Below are positions 11,385 to 22,836 of a DNA stretch of 64,000 bases, piece by piece. Origin of the DNA: Didymella arachidicola. Its lineage: Eukaryota; Ascomycota; Dothideomycetes; Pleosporales; Didymellaceae. Location of the stretch: positions 1,984,001 to 2,048,000 of the forward strand of contig CM049992.1 of the NCBI GenBank assembly GCA_016630955.3, in the 5' to 3' direction. Made by a program: the position numbers and the translations under genes. The notes under the pieces are model-generated. The model searched no databases, was not told the DNA's origin, and saw only the letters and a program-made list of their open reading frames with translations. The first letter of the stretch is position 1. Each line of letters begins with the position of its first letter.

Positions 11385-12704
11385 GGCTGCGCATGTGTAG
11401 AGGTTGATTCTACAGCCTCAGGAAGGGAAGCTGCCTAGAGCCTTCAAACCTGCTGACTGAGCGTCTGCGATAAATCTCCAGACCCTGGTACGCTATCGAT
11501 GCATAAAAGCCACCGACGCTTAACGTCAGCCCGCTAACGCCCGCAGTGGGGATTGGTAGTACTCTGTAGCGCTAAATGGCAAGTGAGTCAATAAAAAAAG
11601 CTGAAGATCGTGGACGTATGAAGAATCAGCAAGCAGGCATCGAAGAGACAATGATAAGTCACGTGGTCTTCTCAGGCCGCAACGCTCTGTCGTGACGTTT
11701 TCGTTTGGCTGATGTAAACACATACGGAGTCGGATTTAACATTTGACATGTGCGGTCACCGAATCTGCTAAAGTCTCAAGGCTTGCCGGACAGGGCAAGA
11801 TCGCTCGTATTCTGGACGCGTTCGATGCTGCGAAAGTAAGGCCTGAGTCATCGCTGCAAGGCCCCCAGTTCAACCTTCCCCTGCGTGATGGGTGGTTGGC
11901 TGGGCTTCCCACACGTCGGTGACATCGAAGCAGTCGGACGCGGAGTAACTCTCTCCTCACGCGCAGTGTCAGTCGCAGGTTGGCTTCGCATCATAACACA
12001 AGGATTTTCAATTAGAGTTGGCACGATGTTCGGTTACGTTATGGATAAGTTTCGGGAATATTCCTGGATATTGCTTACTTATCCCGGATATGGCCAACCC
12101 TACTACAGGATAGGTCCCTGAATGAGTGAGAACACGACTAATCCTAGAACAACCAATAAGACCACGCAAATGCAGGAGCTGGCCCTTCAGACACCTCGAG
12201 AAATACCTGTAGGGTTGCTCGTATTCTCACTCATTCAGGGCCCTATCCTGTACAATACTGTAATAATCAGGGAAACTCGAGCGGTCTCGACACGCTTCAA
12301 AGCGGGGAGAAAAGGGCGAACAGGGGCCCGTGGGCTGCATTCGCTGACCGCCGGTCTGGAGCTCGGGTCCGGCACAGAGCCCGTCAAGTCCGAGCATCTG
12401 ATAGGTGTAAGCGTTGAGAAGTCCAGGGCCAAGCTTTGTGGGGTAAACCACAAGGTGTTTTAACATTCACGGCCGTGGCCGAGGAGCGTCACGATTTGTC
12501 CGCTAGCATGTCCCTGGTCGAGGTACGTCAGATGCAGGATGAGCCGGATGTAAGCGCGTGTTGCAGGTGGGTAGAGATACATTCTGTGACGGGGTATCGA
12601 GACACTATCTAGCCCTTCGAACGCCAGATTCCCAAACGCCAACGACTAACATCTGATCCTACAACCCCGCAAATCGTGAGGAGTTTGTTCGCACGATTCG
12701 GAAT
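11385..12704. other. 1.3 kb intergenic region carrying an inverted repeat
   Basis: No gene recognised. It holds the promoter of the Zn2Cys6 factor at its left end, the inverted repeat at 12104-12252, and the 3' flank of HOS2 at its right end. Frames within 12122-12463 overlap the inverted repeat and look like chance. Confidence 0.5.
12104..12252. repeat. imperfect inverted repeat, 43-base arms
   Basis: Left arm 12104-12146 and right arm 12210-12252 are reverse complements at 38 of 43 positions, with a 63-base spacer. The best-preserved core reads CCCTGAATGAGTGAGAA on the plus strand of the left arm. Both arms lie in noncoding sequence. Consistent with a miniature foldback or MITE-like element, or with a locally inverted duplication; no target-site duplication was evident by eye. 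Confidence 0.7.
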
Positions 12705-14277
12705 TTAGCGCCGTTCGTTCCTGCCTCCAACGTTTCTTTCCCGAGTCCGTCGAGTCTTCTCTGCGACCAGGGAGTGTATCCTGTCTTCCTCTTCTTCGGC
12801 TAGCTCTTGGTCGATCTGTTCTCTGACCTTCATGATTTGCTCTTCGGTGATGCCTTTGGTATTGACCACGACACTGGGTGCTCCCTCCATATATCGCAGA
12901 TTCTCCATGGCCTTTTCGACAAGTTTCTGCAGCGCTGGGTCCGTATTTAGGTTGTCGTGCCGTTTGGTGTTGTGCAGGTCGGGGTACAGAATGCCGCCGC
13001 CGTTCTCCTCGCCTTGGAATGCTTGAAGGTAGGGGATGTGGGTGGGAAGATCGTTGTGTAGTGTGGCGCCAACACAGACAGCTGTTTCGTGGCACCAGGT
13101 GCGAGCGACGTTGCGAGGCGTGTATCCACCACCGCCAATGAGGACCAGAGGTCGGCCGAACGACTTGACGGTCTCGATGCAGGAGCCATGCGCCTTGATA
13201 TTGAGGTTGAAGCGACCTAAACGGTCTCCACCAAGCGAGTCGGCGCCTGATTGCAGAACGATAGCTTGAGGGTTATACTTCTCGATTACTTTGCTTGTGA
13301 CCGTCTTGAATAACCATTTGTATTGGTGGTCATCGATCCCGTCATCGATGGGGATGTTGAGGCTGTGTGCTTTACCGCGGTTTGCCGGATCCTTGGGGCC
13401 CATCTCATCGATGTTACCAGTGCCGGGGAAGAATGGCCAACCATGCCTATCGATGCCATACTTGTGAAACGAGAGTGTAAATACACGGTCTGTGGATTCG
13501 AATGCCTGCTCGACACCATCGCCATGATGGACATCGATATCGATGTATAGGACGCGTTGGTGTTGTGTCAACAGGAGCTGTATTGCGATGACGATGTCGT
13601 TGACATAGCAAAAGCCAGATGCAAGGTTCTTCTTCGCGTGATGCAGTCCACCAGACCAGTTGATGGCTATGTCAGACTGTTTGTTCAGAAGATTGTAGGC
13701 TGCGCTCATGGAGGCGCCCGTGTACAGCGAAACATAATTCCAGAGGCCGTCGAATACGGGGCAGTCATTAGAGTCGCCACCGAAGCCATAGGCTATGTAT
13801 TGTGAATCGTCCGGTTTGGCATTTTGTGGTGTGATTCTACACTTAATCAGGAAAAGAGCTCTCAAAGGTCGTGCGAAACAAGGCCGTGACTCACTCGCTA
13901 AGGTATGACAGATATTCGCGATCATGGAAGATTGCTAGCTCGTTGAAGTTGGCTGGCCGGGGTTCGTAGAGATCCATAGTGTACTCGAGCCCATACGAAA
14001 GCACCAGTTGTTTCGTGAGAGTCAGTCGCCAAGGTTTCATGGGATGTGAGCTTCCAAAATGGTGATATTCGACATGCGGATTGTAGTGGAAGGACACATT
14101 GTATCCCTGCGGCTTTTCCAATCCGTACTCCTCAGCTTCCCGCGCGATAACTTCCTGTTTCTCAGAATCGGTAAGAGCTTTAAAGTCCTGGAAATCACCC
14201 GTGTAGACATCGTGATCAACCGGCGATAAATACTCTTCAACTATGTTGTTGTTTTGTCCGTACCCAGAATGGCGCAT
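12705..14277 (-). CDS. HOS2: class I histone deacetylase HOS2/HosA (Set3 complex type)
   Basis: Exons 14277-13895 and 13836-12705 (phase 2; GTGAGT donor, GTGTAG acceptor), 504 residues. HOS2-specific N-terminal sequence is clear: HFGSSHPMKPWRLTLTKQLV. The deacetylase core is complete: the His pair in SGGLHHAKK, metal ligands in DIDVHHGDG, the Asp of GADSLGGDRLG, and the catalytic Tyr in GGGGYTPRN. The tail is a short basic/acidic segment (EEEEDRIHSL...RRTRERN). In yeast Hos2 works with Set3 at active genes, removing acetyl groups from histones H3 and H4. The open frame extends upstream to a TTG, but the first ATG is 14277 and the context fits. It is divergent from the ING gene, 568 bases apart, and is the second class I deacetylase in the window. 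Confidence 0.96.
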
Positions 14278-14845
14278 GTTGGGCAACCTGGGAGATCCTC
14301 AGTGCGGTGGCGGTTGGGATGCGCCTCGGTTGCCGAGCAGAGTTTACGGTTCTATACGCGCCACCTTCGGCTTCGTTCAGGTAGATCTGACGTGCCTATC
14401 GTAACTGCTCGATCTGCAACGAAGTCCCGCGACTTTCTCCAGGATGTGGAATAGATGTAGGAATAGATGTAATGAAGAAGGCGTCAGCATTTGATTGGTA
14501 GCTCTGACGTTGTTCCAAACCGCACGTGACGCGCTAACTGTTAGGTTCCTGACTAGCTTCTTAGGGCTGAATGCGACCAAGTCGAGAACACCACGCGCCA
14601 CGTTCGAAGCAAAGATCGTATTTTGCTCTTTGCGGTTCTGGAAGAGACAGTCATAGCACTCTGGAAGCTCCTGAGGAAGTCGCGGAGTCGAAGCAGGGTT
14701 TTGCTGTGGCAGTTATCGTCTGCACACCCATCACGCACTTTTGCTAGGGAGTTGCCTGGCACGAACCTCGACTCTCCATCGACCCGACATCATCATCCTC
14801 ACTCAACTTTAAAACATTCAGCTTCGCCACTCAGATACATTGGCC
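14278..14845. promoter_or_regulatory. HOS2: shared promoter region between HOS2 and the ING-family gene
   Basis: 568 bases separating two divergent chromatin genes. No coding support. The last 60 bases before the ING ATG are A/C-rich. No specific binding site could be named with confidence. Confidence 0.5.
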
Positions 14846-16107
14846 ATGGCTATTGCAGAAGACGCGGCGACTGTTCTAGAGCAGTTCATTCACGATGTTG
14901 CCAATCTTCCAGCAGAAATCACGCATCTTTACGAAGAAGTACAAGACAAAGACCGGCAGATACAGGAACTGCGAGCATCGATCCAGCAACGCGACAACAG
15001 TCTTCAAAAATTCATCAAGCTGAACGGTAGTCTGGTGGTCAATCCTAAGGAGGAGCCATACAATAAAGTTGTAATTCAGGGCTACGAACGAGCGCAAATC
15101 TTGCAAGAAGAGAAGATTGGTCTAGTTGAGAAAGCTGCTGCTCTCGTAAGTCAACCACAATACGATTCCATTTCTTGTTTAACATGATATTGTAGCTCGA
15201 TCGATATGTCAAGCGGCTAGACATCAAGCTGCGAGACCTCCAGAGCGATGGCTCCATCCCTGCAGATCCGCAGATGCCGTCACTGCTGAAGGACTCACCA
15301 GGAAATTTAGTGCCACCTTTGTCGTCATCCAACACAGGGACAAGCACGCCGTTGCATCCAGTCTCTGGCAACCAAGGTGGAGGCGCCCCCAACCTTGCGC
15401 AGGCAGCAGCAATCGCACGCATCACCAATGCGACAAACGTCAACACTACATCGAGAGCAGCCCCAATACAGAACATGCAGACCCAGGCCCTACTCAACCA
15501 GCAAAGGCTGACCAACGCGCAAAGCGCGATCCAAGCCAATGCTCGATCAGAGCGAGAGCTCTCGGTGGGAAGTGACAGCAAGCGCCGCAGACCCACGGGC
15601 AACATTGGACCTTTGCCTGCAGCGAATACGTCTCTAGGCCGACAAGGCTCGATTGGGCCGGGCACACCAAAGCCATCGACGCCAGGATCACGAGCTGGCA
15701 GCGTAGGACCCAGACATGCGCTCACGGTCAAGAAGGCCAAGCCTCAGCAACCGCTGCGCAAGTCTCTGATAGCCAAGTCTGGGGTCAACAAGAAGAGGCG
15801 CAAGGGCGGCTCGAGAGCGTCGCCGTCTACAACAGCCGAAGACGAAAGCGTGGCGAGCGATGCTGGGACGGAAGACGAGGAGATGTCTGGTGTGGCGGGA
15901 GAAGGAGATGAAGAAGAGTCTGACGACACCAAGTACTGCTTTTGTCAGCGCGTCAGCTTCGGCGACATGGTTGCGTGCGACAACGAAGCGTGTCAGTACC
16001 AGTGGTTCCACTGGGAATGCGTGGGGATCAAGGAGGAGCCGGTGGGCGATTGGCTGTGTCCGGAGTGCAAGAAGCAGCCTGCGCAGAAGATCAAGCGGGT
16101 GCGATAG
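14846..16107 (+). CDS. ING-family PHD-finger chromatin protein (Yng2/Pho23-like)
   Basis: Exons 14846-15145 and 15196-16107 (phase 0), 403 residues. The N-terminal ING helical domain is recognisable (DAATVLEQFIHDVANLPAEI, then a coiled coil and VKRLDIKLRDLQ across the junction). A disordered Ser/Pro/Gly and basic middle follows. The PHD finger near residues 345-392 has the full C4-H-C3 set: CFC, CDNEAC, FHWEC, CPEC; such fingers read histone H3 trimethylated at Lys4. ING proteins are subunits of NuA4 acetyltransferase (Yng2) or Rpd3L/Sin3 deacetylase (Pho23); sequence alone does not decide which. The frame reads back to a TTG at 14840, but ATG 14846 is the natural start. The gene is divergent from HOS2. 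Confidence 0.92.
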
Positions 16108-17142
16108 GGTTGTGGCGCATTGCAGACATGTAGCGGCAGCGGGAGGGGCGTTGAAAACGGCAACCACGACCGGCGTGTCGCGCACGCACTGCCACTTTGT
16201 TATATACCCTCTTGAAATTGATTGTCCTGATCCATGGGCGCGAGATGATGCGGCTCCACATTGAATCGCAAGGATCGCCATACGAGCCCGTTACTGTGGG
16301 CATGGCAGCAGTCTCGATCGTGGAGGTCGCCCGTGGACAAGGGTCTGCGTACCACCTCGATGCGTTCTGCGGCCAGCGGTCGGCAGCACTGCGCTGCGCT
16401 GGGAAGAACAGCCTCGCGACAGGGCAGGGCAGGGCAGGGCAGGGCAGGGCAGGGCAGGGCAGGGCAGGGCAGCAGGCACGACACGCGCTGGTCTGCACGG
16501 CAAAAGCCACCGTCTACTGTGAGAATAGGTAGGCAGGAGACGATGCAGCGAGTCGCCGCGCGCCTTCAGGCTTTCTCCAGGGCCGCTCCACATGGCGGGC
16601 TCTGATGACGGGCAGCGGCGCAGGGCGGGCCAGTGCGATTCGTCGAGGCTCCAGGCCAGCTGCAGCTAGCGCTTCGAGGTCCAACAACGCTCCCCAGCAC
16701 TAATTAGCAGCCAAGCGTGGTGAAAGGGGGCATCCACCGACATTTGGGCGGAAGAGCAGCGGGTCGAGCATCCCTCAAAAGGCGTCGAGTCCCGGCACTG
16801 CGCGGCGCTGCACTTGCTGTGCTCTGTACACGGCCACCCGCCTGCTGCACGCTGTACACGGCCATCCACCTGCTGCACGCTGTCCCTCCCCAGCTGTCCA
16901 ACCTTGCAGCCGCACAGCCACAGTGCGCGCCCTGTGCAAACAAACACGCGCCCATTCCTGTGCACATTGTTCATGTCGCTGCTCGACGCGCTAGAAGCCG
17001 CGGCGCCCATCCCCATCGCCCAGCAGTGACTGCAGACGCGACGTCTGCTACGCACTCCGGAACGCTAGCAGCGACAGCGGCAGGCAGCCCAGCCCGCGCT
17101 GTGAAACGCGAGCCGGCCAAAGGCAGCGCACCGCTCCGCACC
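16108..17142. other. intergenic region and long 5' region of SPA2
   Basis: About 1 kb, increasingly G+C-rich towards SPA2. It contains the AGGGC pentamer array. From 16717 a frame is open in phase with SPA2, but it begins at GTG and its product is Cys/Ala/Pro-rich without SPA2 character, so I treat it as leader sequence. Confidence 0.5.
16421..16470 (+). repeat. (AGGGC)10 tandem pentamer, G-quadruplex-capable
   Basis: Ten perfect head-to-tail copies of AGGGC occupy 16421-16470, followed by AG. Each unit supplies a GGG run separated by two bases, the G3-N2-G3 pattern expected to fold as a G-quadruplex on the plus strand. It lies 0.3 kb past the ING stop and 0.67 kb before the SPA2 ATG. Confidence 0.95.
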
Positions 17143-20134
17143 ATGAACACGCGCAATGGCACGCTGTCGCCCGTCTCGACCGCCAGCCAGGAGTGGTCGC
17201 CCATCACCCGCTACACGAACCTCGCCGGCGAGGACCCGTACTCGCCCACGCTGCCGCCCAGCACCTACACAGGCGGAGGCAGCACGTACGGCGGCAGCAG
17301 CGCGCCCGATGGCGGCATGCTCCAGGGAATGCGCCCCCAAGCAAACGGCAACCCCTCGCCGCCCAGCTCCGTCGGCCGCAGCAGCGACGGCACCGGCCTG
17401 TACGCCGCGAGCCTCGCCGGCAGCGACGCCAGCATGAGCAGCCGCAAGATGGCCGTCCTCGAGGACACCATGGCCGAGCACTTCCGCGTCCTCAAGGTCT
17501 ATCTCGCGCCCTACCTCAACGACGCCCAGGGCAACCCGCGCCCCAGCCGCGCCAAGGACAAGCTGACGCGCCTGTCGGGCGTGCAGTTCCAGGAGCTGAG
17601 CACCGACGTCTACGACGAGTCGCTGCGCCGCGAGGAGGACCGCAAGCGCGGCGGTCCCAACGCCCCCGGCAACCAGACGCCCAAGTACCTGCTGCCCAAG
17701 AACAACTTTCACCCCAAGCGCAACCAGGCCCGCCAGAAGCTCTCCACGCTGCCCCTCGAGCGCTTCCGCCAGCTCGCCACCGACGTCTTCTACGAGCTGG
17801 AGCGCCGCTTCCCGCGCTTCACCACCGGCGACCTGGCGCGCTCGGCAAGCCCCGCCGCGAGCATTGCGAGCCGCATCAGCGACAGAGGGCCGCCTCCCCG
17901 CAACGGCAGCATTGACAGCAGGATGGGCGGCCGCCCGCCGCCAGGGCCCGGCTACAGAGGGCCGCCTCCACCGGCCGACCCACGAGGCATGCAGGGGCCT
18001 CCAGGAGGACTCGCACCAGGCTCGCAGCCTAACGAATTCGGGCGACCGCTCCCCAAGACTTTTCAGCAGAACACGATTGTGCCGAACAAGGGCACGCTGG
18101 TAGAGGACGACGACGACGACAGCGCCGGAGACGACGACGACGACGCATTCAACCTAGAGGGCGCCGCTGCAAGACGGCAGACGAACAAGAGCGCCAAGAG
18201 CATGAGCATGGCGCACGAGAGGATGGTCGCAGAGTTGGAGAAGCAAGTCGCAGAGCTGCAGGAGAAGACCGGCGCCCTAGAAGGATCGCTGAAAGACAGA
18301 GACGAAGAACTGCAACGGCTCAAGGACGCCGAGGGCACGAGAGCCAGCGTAAGTCAGCTCTGAACCTTGCTCACATTTGATGTTGACCGTCACAGACCAC
18401 TGCGTCCGAGCGCGCCGAATGGGACGACCTCCGTTTCTCGCTTCAAGACAAGGTGGAGCAGGCAGAGAACCTCAATGCGTCGTTACGGGCAGAATTGGAC
18501 AGGATACGCAACGATCACGAGCAAGAGCAGAGGAGCCTGCGTGCACAAATCACCGACCTCGAATCGAACCCACCCCAGCAAGCATACAACAGCGGAAATG
18601 ATGAATGGAGACGGCGCTGCGAGGAGCTTGAGCGTGAGCTGAGCGAGCAGCAACAGGTTGCGGAAGAGGTCCGCAGGGACGCAAACACATTCTTGCAGGA
18701 GATGCGCGAACTGTCTGTACGCAGTGATGCCGCCGTCGAGAAGGAGGAGCGGCTTACGAGCCAAGTATCGGCGCTGGAAGAAGAGCTCAAGGAGTGGAAG
18801 AGTCGCTATGCACGCTCGAAGACACAACTCCGTACGCTGAAAGCCTCGTCGATTGGTCTGTCTGGCCTGGCATCACCAGACATAGCCAACTACAGCCGCG
18901 ATCCCACCTTGTCGACCCCAGACGGCTTGGTAAAGGACGTCCACATCACCAACTTCCAGCTCAGTATCGACGAGCTTCTACAAAAGGCACGCAGAGTGGA
19001 CCCTGAGCAAACGCTTGAGAGCATGCGCAACGTTGTCAAATGCGTGCGTGCGATTACTGGAGATATCGATAGCACACCACTCTCACAGATGCAATCGCCC
19101 ACCAGCAGTGTCAGCGGCGACCTGATGGGTACTCCAGAAAAGCAACAAGCCAAGCTCAAGTCTCGTGTCAGCGCTACGGCCAACAACCTCATCACAGCCA
19201 CCAAAAACCACTCCTCTTCAAACGGCATGTCACCCGTCAGCCTGTTAGATGCCGCTGCTAGTCATCTGTCCACCGCTGTAGTCGAGCTTGTTAAGCTCGT
19301 CAAAGTCCGACCGACACCAGACAACGAGCTTGACCGTGATGAGCTGAATGGTGAAGAGGCCAACGACATGCCAATGCCGCTTAAACCAACCGTGTTTGGG
19401 GGATTCAGCCCGTTAACCTCCAACAGCATAGGCAAAAATGCCAGCGAAAACAGCAGCAGTAACAACACCAACGGCATCGGGCCTGAACGTGGTCACCAGC
19501 GCGGGTTAAGTAGCAAAGGCAGCAACGCAACCGGCTACAGTTCATACAGCTCGCCTTACAGTGGATACGGTCGTGACAGCACAGCCTCAAACGGAGTCAA
19601 CAACCAGACCGATAGCGGTATGACCGAGTTCAAGGTCAGACAGCTTCTCTGAAACCCCGTCAAGCACGTCTAACAGCCAAGCAGAACTACCTCGAGGACC
19701 AGACCGCAACCCTCGTACAAAGCATCCAGCCTCTCGTCAACCTCATCCGCTCGAGCCCCTCGTCCACCCCGGCCGAGGAGCAGCAAATCTACGAGTACAT
19801 ACAAGAAATCGCCCGCGCAGTCGACGATACCGGCGACCGCGCCTACGAAACCGTAAAGCAGCACCCCAACCCCGCCCTGCAGAAACACGCCCTCCCCGTC
19901 GTACAAGTCCTCGACGAGTGCAGGCGCGACATGCTCGACATCGACATCCGCAACGGCGGCCGCGAAAAAGTGCCCCCGCTGGCTTTCAAGACTGCTAGAG
20001 CGCTGAAGGTATGCCCCCCGACCTGTTGTTTGTGCATCGAATGTGCTGATAAAATATAGGAACTCGTTCTCCGCGTAGACCGCATCGCGTCTGGCGATTT
20101 GACTGTCGAGCAGCCTCTTAAGACGGATTTTTGA
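17143..20134 (+). CDS. SPA2: polarisome scaffold protein Spa2
   Basis: Four exons: 17143-18348, 18396-19634, 19685-20008, 20060-20134; all phases are 0; 947 residues. The start MNTRNGTLSPVSTASQEW is typical of filamentous-fungal Spa2. Two Spa2-homology (GIT) repeats sit at about residues 140-160 (KLTRLSGVQFQELSTDVYDE) and 196-225 (LSTLPLERFRQLATDVFYEL). A Pro/Gly-rich stretch, an acidic run and a long coiled coil (about 350-560) follow, then the conserved C-terminal domain beginning EFKNYLEDQTATLVQSIQP, which is only recovered when the 50-base intron 19635-19684 is removed. Spa2 holds formin, Bud6 and Msb3 partners at hyphal tips and directs actin-based polar growth. Exon 1 is markedly more G+C-rich than its surroundings. 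Confidence 0.95.
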
Positions 20135-20808
20135 TTCAATTACCCCGCCAAGCGCGCTTGTGTGCACTTGTAATGACTGCGTTTACTTTATATCATACCT
20201 AAGCATCGACGTTGTGTCGGTGTGGCGTTTTAGTTATTATACCTGGGTGGGAACGAGTCATGCTTTTTTGTTGTGCATGTTGGATATTGAGCGCTGGGTG
20301 TGGGCATGCAGCCTTTTACCTTACCTATTGATACAGAGCGAGAGTCTTGTGTGTTGTGGGACGAGTGTAAGAATAAAGTATACGTTTGTAATGATGAGTT
20401 TTCATAAGCAAATGTTATGGAGATTTAAATCCGAGGTTCGGATAGGACCGCTGCACACCAGCCACACCCCTCTACGCACCAAACCAGACTCAATCTGGCA
20501 ACGGACTTGACTCCTGGACCTCATGATCACCAGCCGCCCTGCACTTCAAAGCAATTGAAACGGACCGGTTTAAGTACACCTAACGTCGCGGCATGACGTC
20601 ATGTTACGTACTCCATGTGACAGATTCATGTGGGCCGCACCACACTTGTGGCTGAGGCCAGATGCTCTTCTCCAGGACTGCAGCGCACTCGAAGTCCAGC
20701 TATTTACACCTCTTTCAAAATCAATCAATTGCCCTTTGCAGAAACAGCAGCAGCTACGCTTATCCCAGAGCCGAGCAGAGCTGAGCAGAGCTGAGCAAGA
20801 GACGGGCG
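20135..20808. other. intergenic region between SPA2 and the GH43 gene
   Basis: No gene seen. A short direct repeat of GAGCAGAGCT occurs at about 20772-20793, just before the GH43 ATG. Confidence 0.5.
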
Positions 20809-22151
20809 ATGGCTTTTCCAGGGCAACAGCAGGCTAACTCGCAGATGCATATGCAGCGACCGCCGTATAATGATTCTATCTTGACGATCACGGAGAAGAG
20901 CTGCGCGGATCCGTATGTGCTGTTTGATAAGGGCACATATTACATGGTGAGCAACCGCAAAGGTGAGGTTTGATGAAGAGACCCAGGCTGATGTGTGCAG
21001 ACGTGGACGACTGGGTGCTCGGTTGAGATCTGGTCGGCGGATAGTTTGTTTGATTTTGAGAAGAGGTGTAAGAAGGATATCATCTGGTGAGTCGGCGGAG
21101 TCGCTTGATGGAACTGGTCATTTCGAGATTCGTTACTCACAAGTCTAGGTGGGCTCCAAAAGACCAGCCGTACTCCGGTGATGTATGGGCGCCAGAACTC
21201 CACTCGATCCATGGCCGCTGGTATGTCTACTTTGCAGCCGATGATCCAAAGCACGGCAACAAATCCCATCGCATGTTCATCCTCGAAGGTCCACCCGCAG
21301 ACCAATCGCCCCTCGTACCCGACAACTGGAAATTCTCCGGCCGTGTCGGCGGCCTCCCCGACGACCAGTGGGCCATCGACGGCACAGTCATCACCCTATC
21401 CGGCACCATGTTCTTCGTCTACTCGGGCTGGCCCCCCGGCGTCCACGAATCCGAATCCCGCCAAGAAATCTACATCATCCAAATGACTTCCCCGACAACC
21501 TGCACCGGCCACCCCATCCGCATCAGCACCCCGGACCTGCCCTTCGAATTTTCCGGCTCCAGCGGCATAAACGAAGGCCCCCAGTTCCTCTCCTCGCCAG
21601 ACGGCCGCTGGATCGGCATCGCCTACTCGTGCGCCGGATCTTGGACACACGAGTACAAAATGAACGTCCTGTACTGGACGGGCGGACACCCACTCGACCC
21701 CCACTCGTGGTGCAAATCAAACCGCCCCCTTCTCCAAGCCAGCCGCGATGATACCCCGCCGTACGGCCCCGGGCACGGGAACTTCGTCCTTGTCAACGGC
21801 CCCGGAGGCCCCGAGGTATGGGGCGTGTTCCACGCAACGGACGCGAAGACGGGGTGGGAGGGTAGGAAAGCGCGGGTTATGCGTGTCGGTTGGGCGCATG
21901 GGGGCCCTTTTATGGGCAGTGGGGAGTGTGGGCGGTGCTGTGGTGATGTTGGGCATTTTATTCAGGGGTGTCCTGGGGGGCAGTGTGGTGGGAAGGGGCA
22001 TGCGGGTGGGGCTGGGGGTGCGGGGGGGGAGTATGTCCCTGGTGATAAGCATGGGGTGCATGGGAGTGCGAGGGATGGGGATTACGTGAAGAGTGAGCTG
22101 AAGCATCTGGCGAAGCAGGGGAAGGGGATGATTAGTAAGTTTCTCAAGTAA
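20809..22151 (+). CDS. glycoside hydrolase family 43-like protein (arabinanase/xylosidase fold), no signal peptide
   Basis: Exons 20809-20946, 21001-21086, 21149-22151 (phases 0 and 2), 408 residues. Five-bladed propeller hydrolase features: the catalytic base Asp34 (CADPYVLFDKGTYYM), the pKa-modulating Asp152 (WAIDGTV) and the acid Glu217 (GINEGPQF), each in the expected order and context, plus WAPELHSIHGRWYVYFAAD. GH43 enzymes remove arabinose or xylose from plant cell-wall polymers. Unusually there is no secretion signal: the start is MAFPGQQQANSQMHMQ, and the first exon places the catalytic Asp only 34 residues in. The C-terminus is also odd, a Gly/Cys-rich stretch (about residues 328-375, with CGRCC and CPGGQCGG) ahead of a basic helix. 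The coding strand switches from C-rich to G-rich near 21850. Substrate not determinable. Confidence 0.88.
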
Positions 22152-22836
22152 ATGGTCTTGGGTCGAGGGGGGTTGTGGGTGCTGTGTGAGTCGAGAGAGG
22201 CGTGCAAAAGTTTGGAGATGGTGGGGGTGTAGTGGTATGTGTGTGATTTGTTCTTGTACGCGACGATTCCTGTCAGTCACTTTTACAATGTGCAGTTCTT
22301 TCGACTGCGAACTTTCCTATTGCCTTTACAAAGACGTTCAGCTGACTCACTGAATAGTCTCCCACAACGCAGATTTACATATCTCCTTACGCTACGAAAG
22401 CCATTGACTCAAATTCATCAGGCAGTTCTGCAGTCGCAATCGGACTTTCAGAAACACCGTCGCGCTGATCACTGATCCGGTTTGTGCCATTGCGGTGCTA
22501 ACTCCGATCATATTTCTAACCCCAAACCGCTTGACAGCTGGGTCGATACTAGCACTTGCCCCAACGGACTGCCAGATTGGGCTGAGGCTGCTCGCCTGAC
22601 GTTCTGAGTTTGCATGTGTTGTCGCTACCCCACAGTCTAATGGCGCATTCGTATTGGGTAAAATGGTCGCAGGTTCCACATTTCGGCCGGATTCACGCAA
22701 GGCCTAAGCTCCATACATCGGGATGAAACAATGCGCCAGGCACCGATGTTTGTACCTTGTACCTTAGGTATAAAGAGTCGGGGTTGTTAGACATGAACGA
22801 GTCAAGTTCTTCATCGTTCAATTCTCCACTTCTACA
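22152..22836. other. intergenic region
   Basis: No coding support on either strand. The last 100 bases before the next ATG look like a fungal promoter and leader. Confidence 0.45.

Noticed and set aside
12122..12463. 113-codon plus-strand frame in the inverted-repeat region
   Set aside because: Spans both repeat arms and has no protein-like character; likely chance.
16717..17142. In-phase upstream extension of SPA2 from a GTG codon
   Set aside because: No ATG, Cys/Ala/Pro-rich product unlike Spa2, and the ATG at 17143 gives the family's normal N-terminus.
17065..17712. Antisense and +1 frames over SPA2 exon 1
   Set aside because: Ala/Arg/Val-rich products expected from G+C-rich coding DNA read out of frame.
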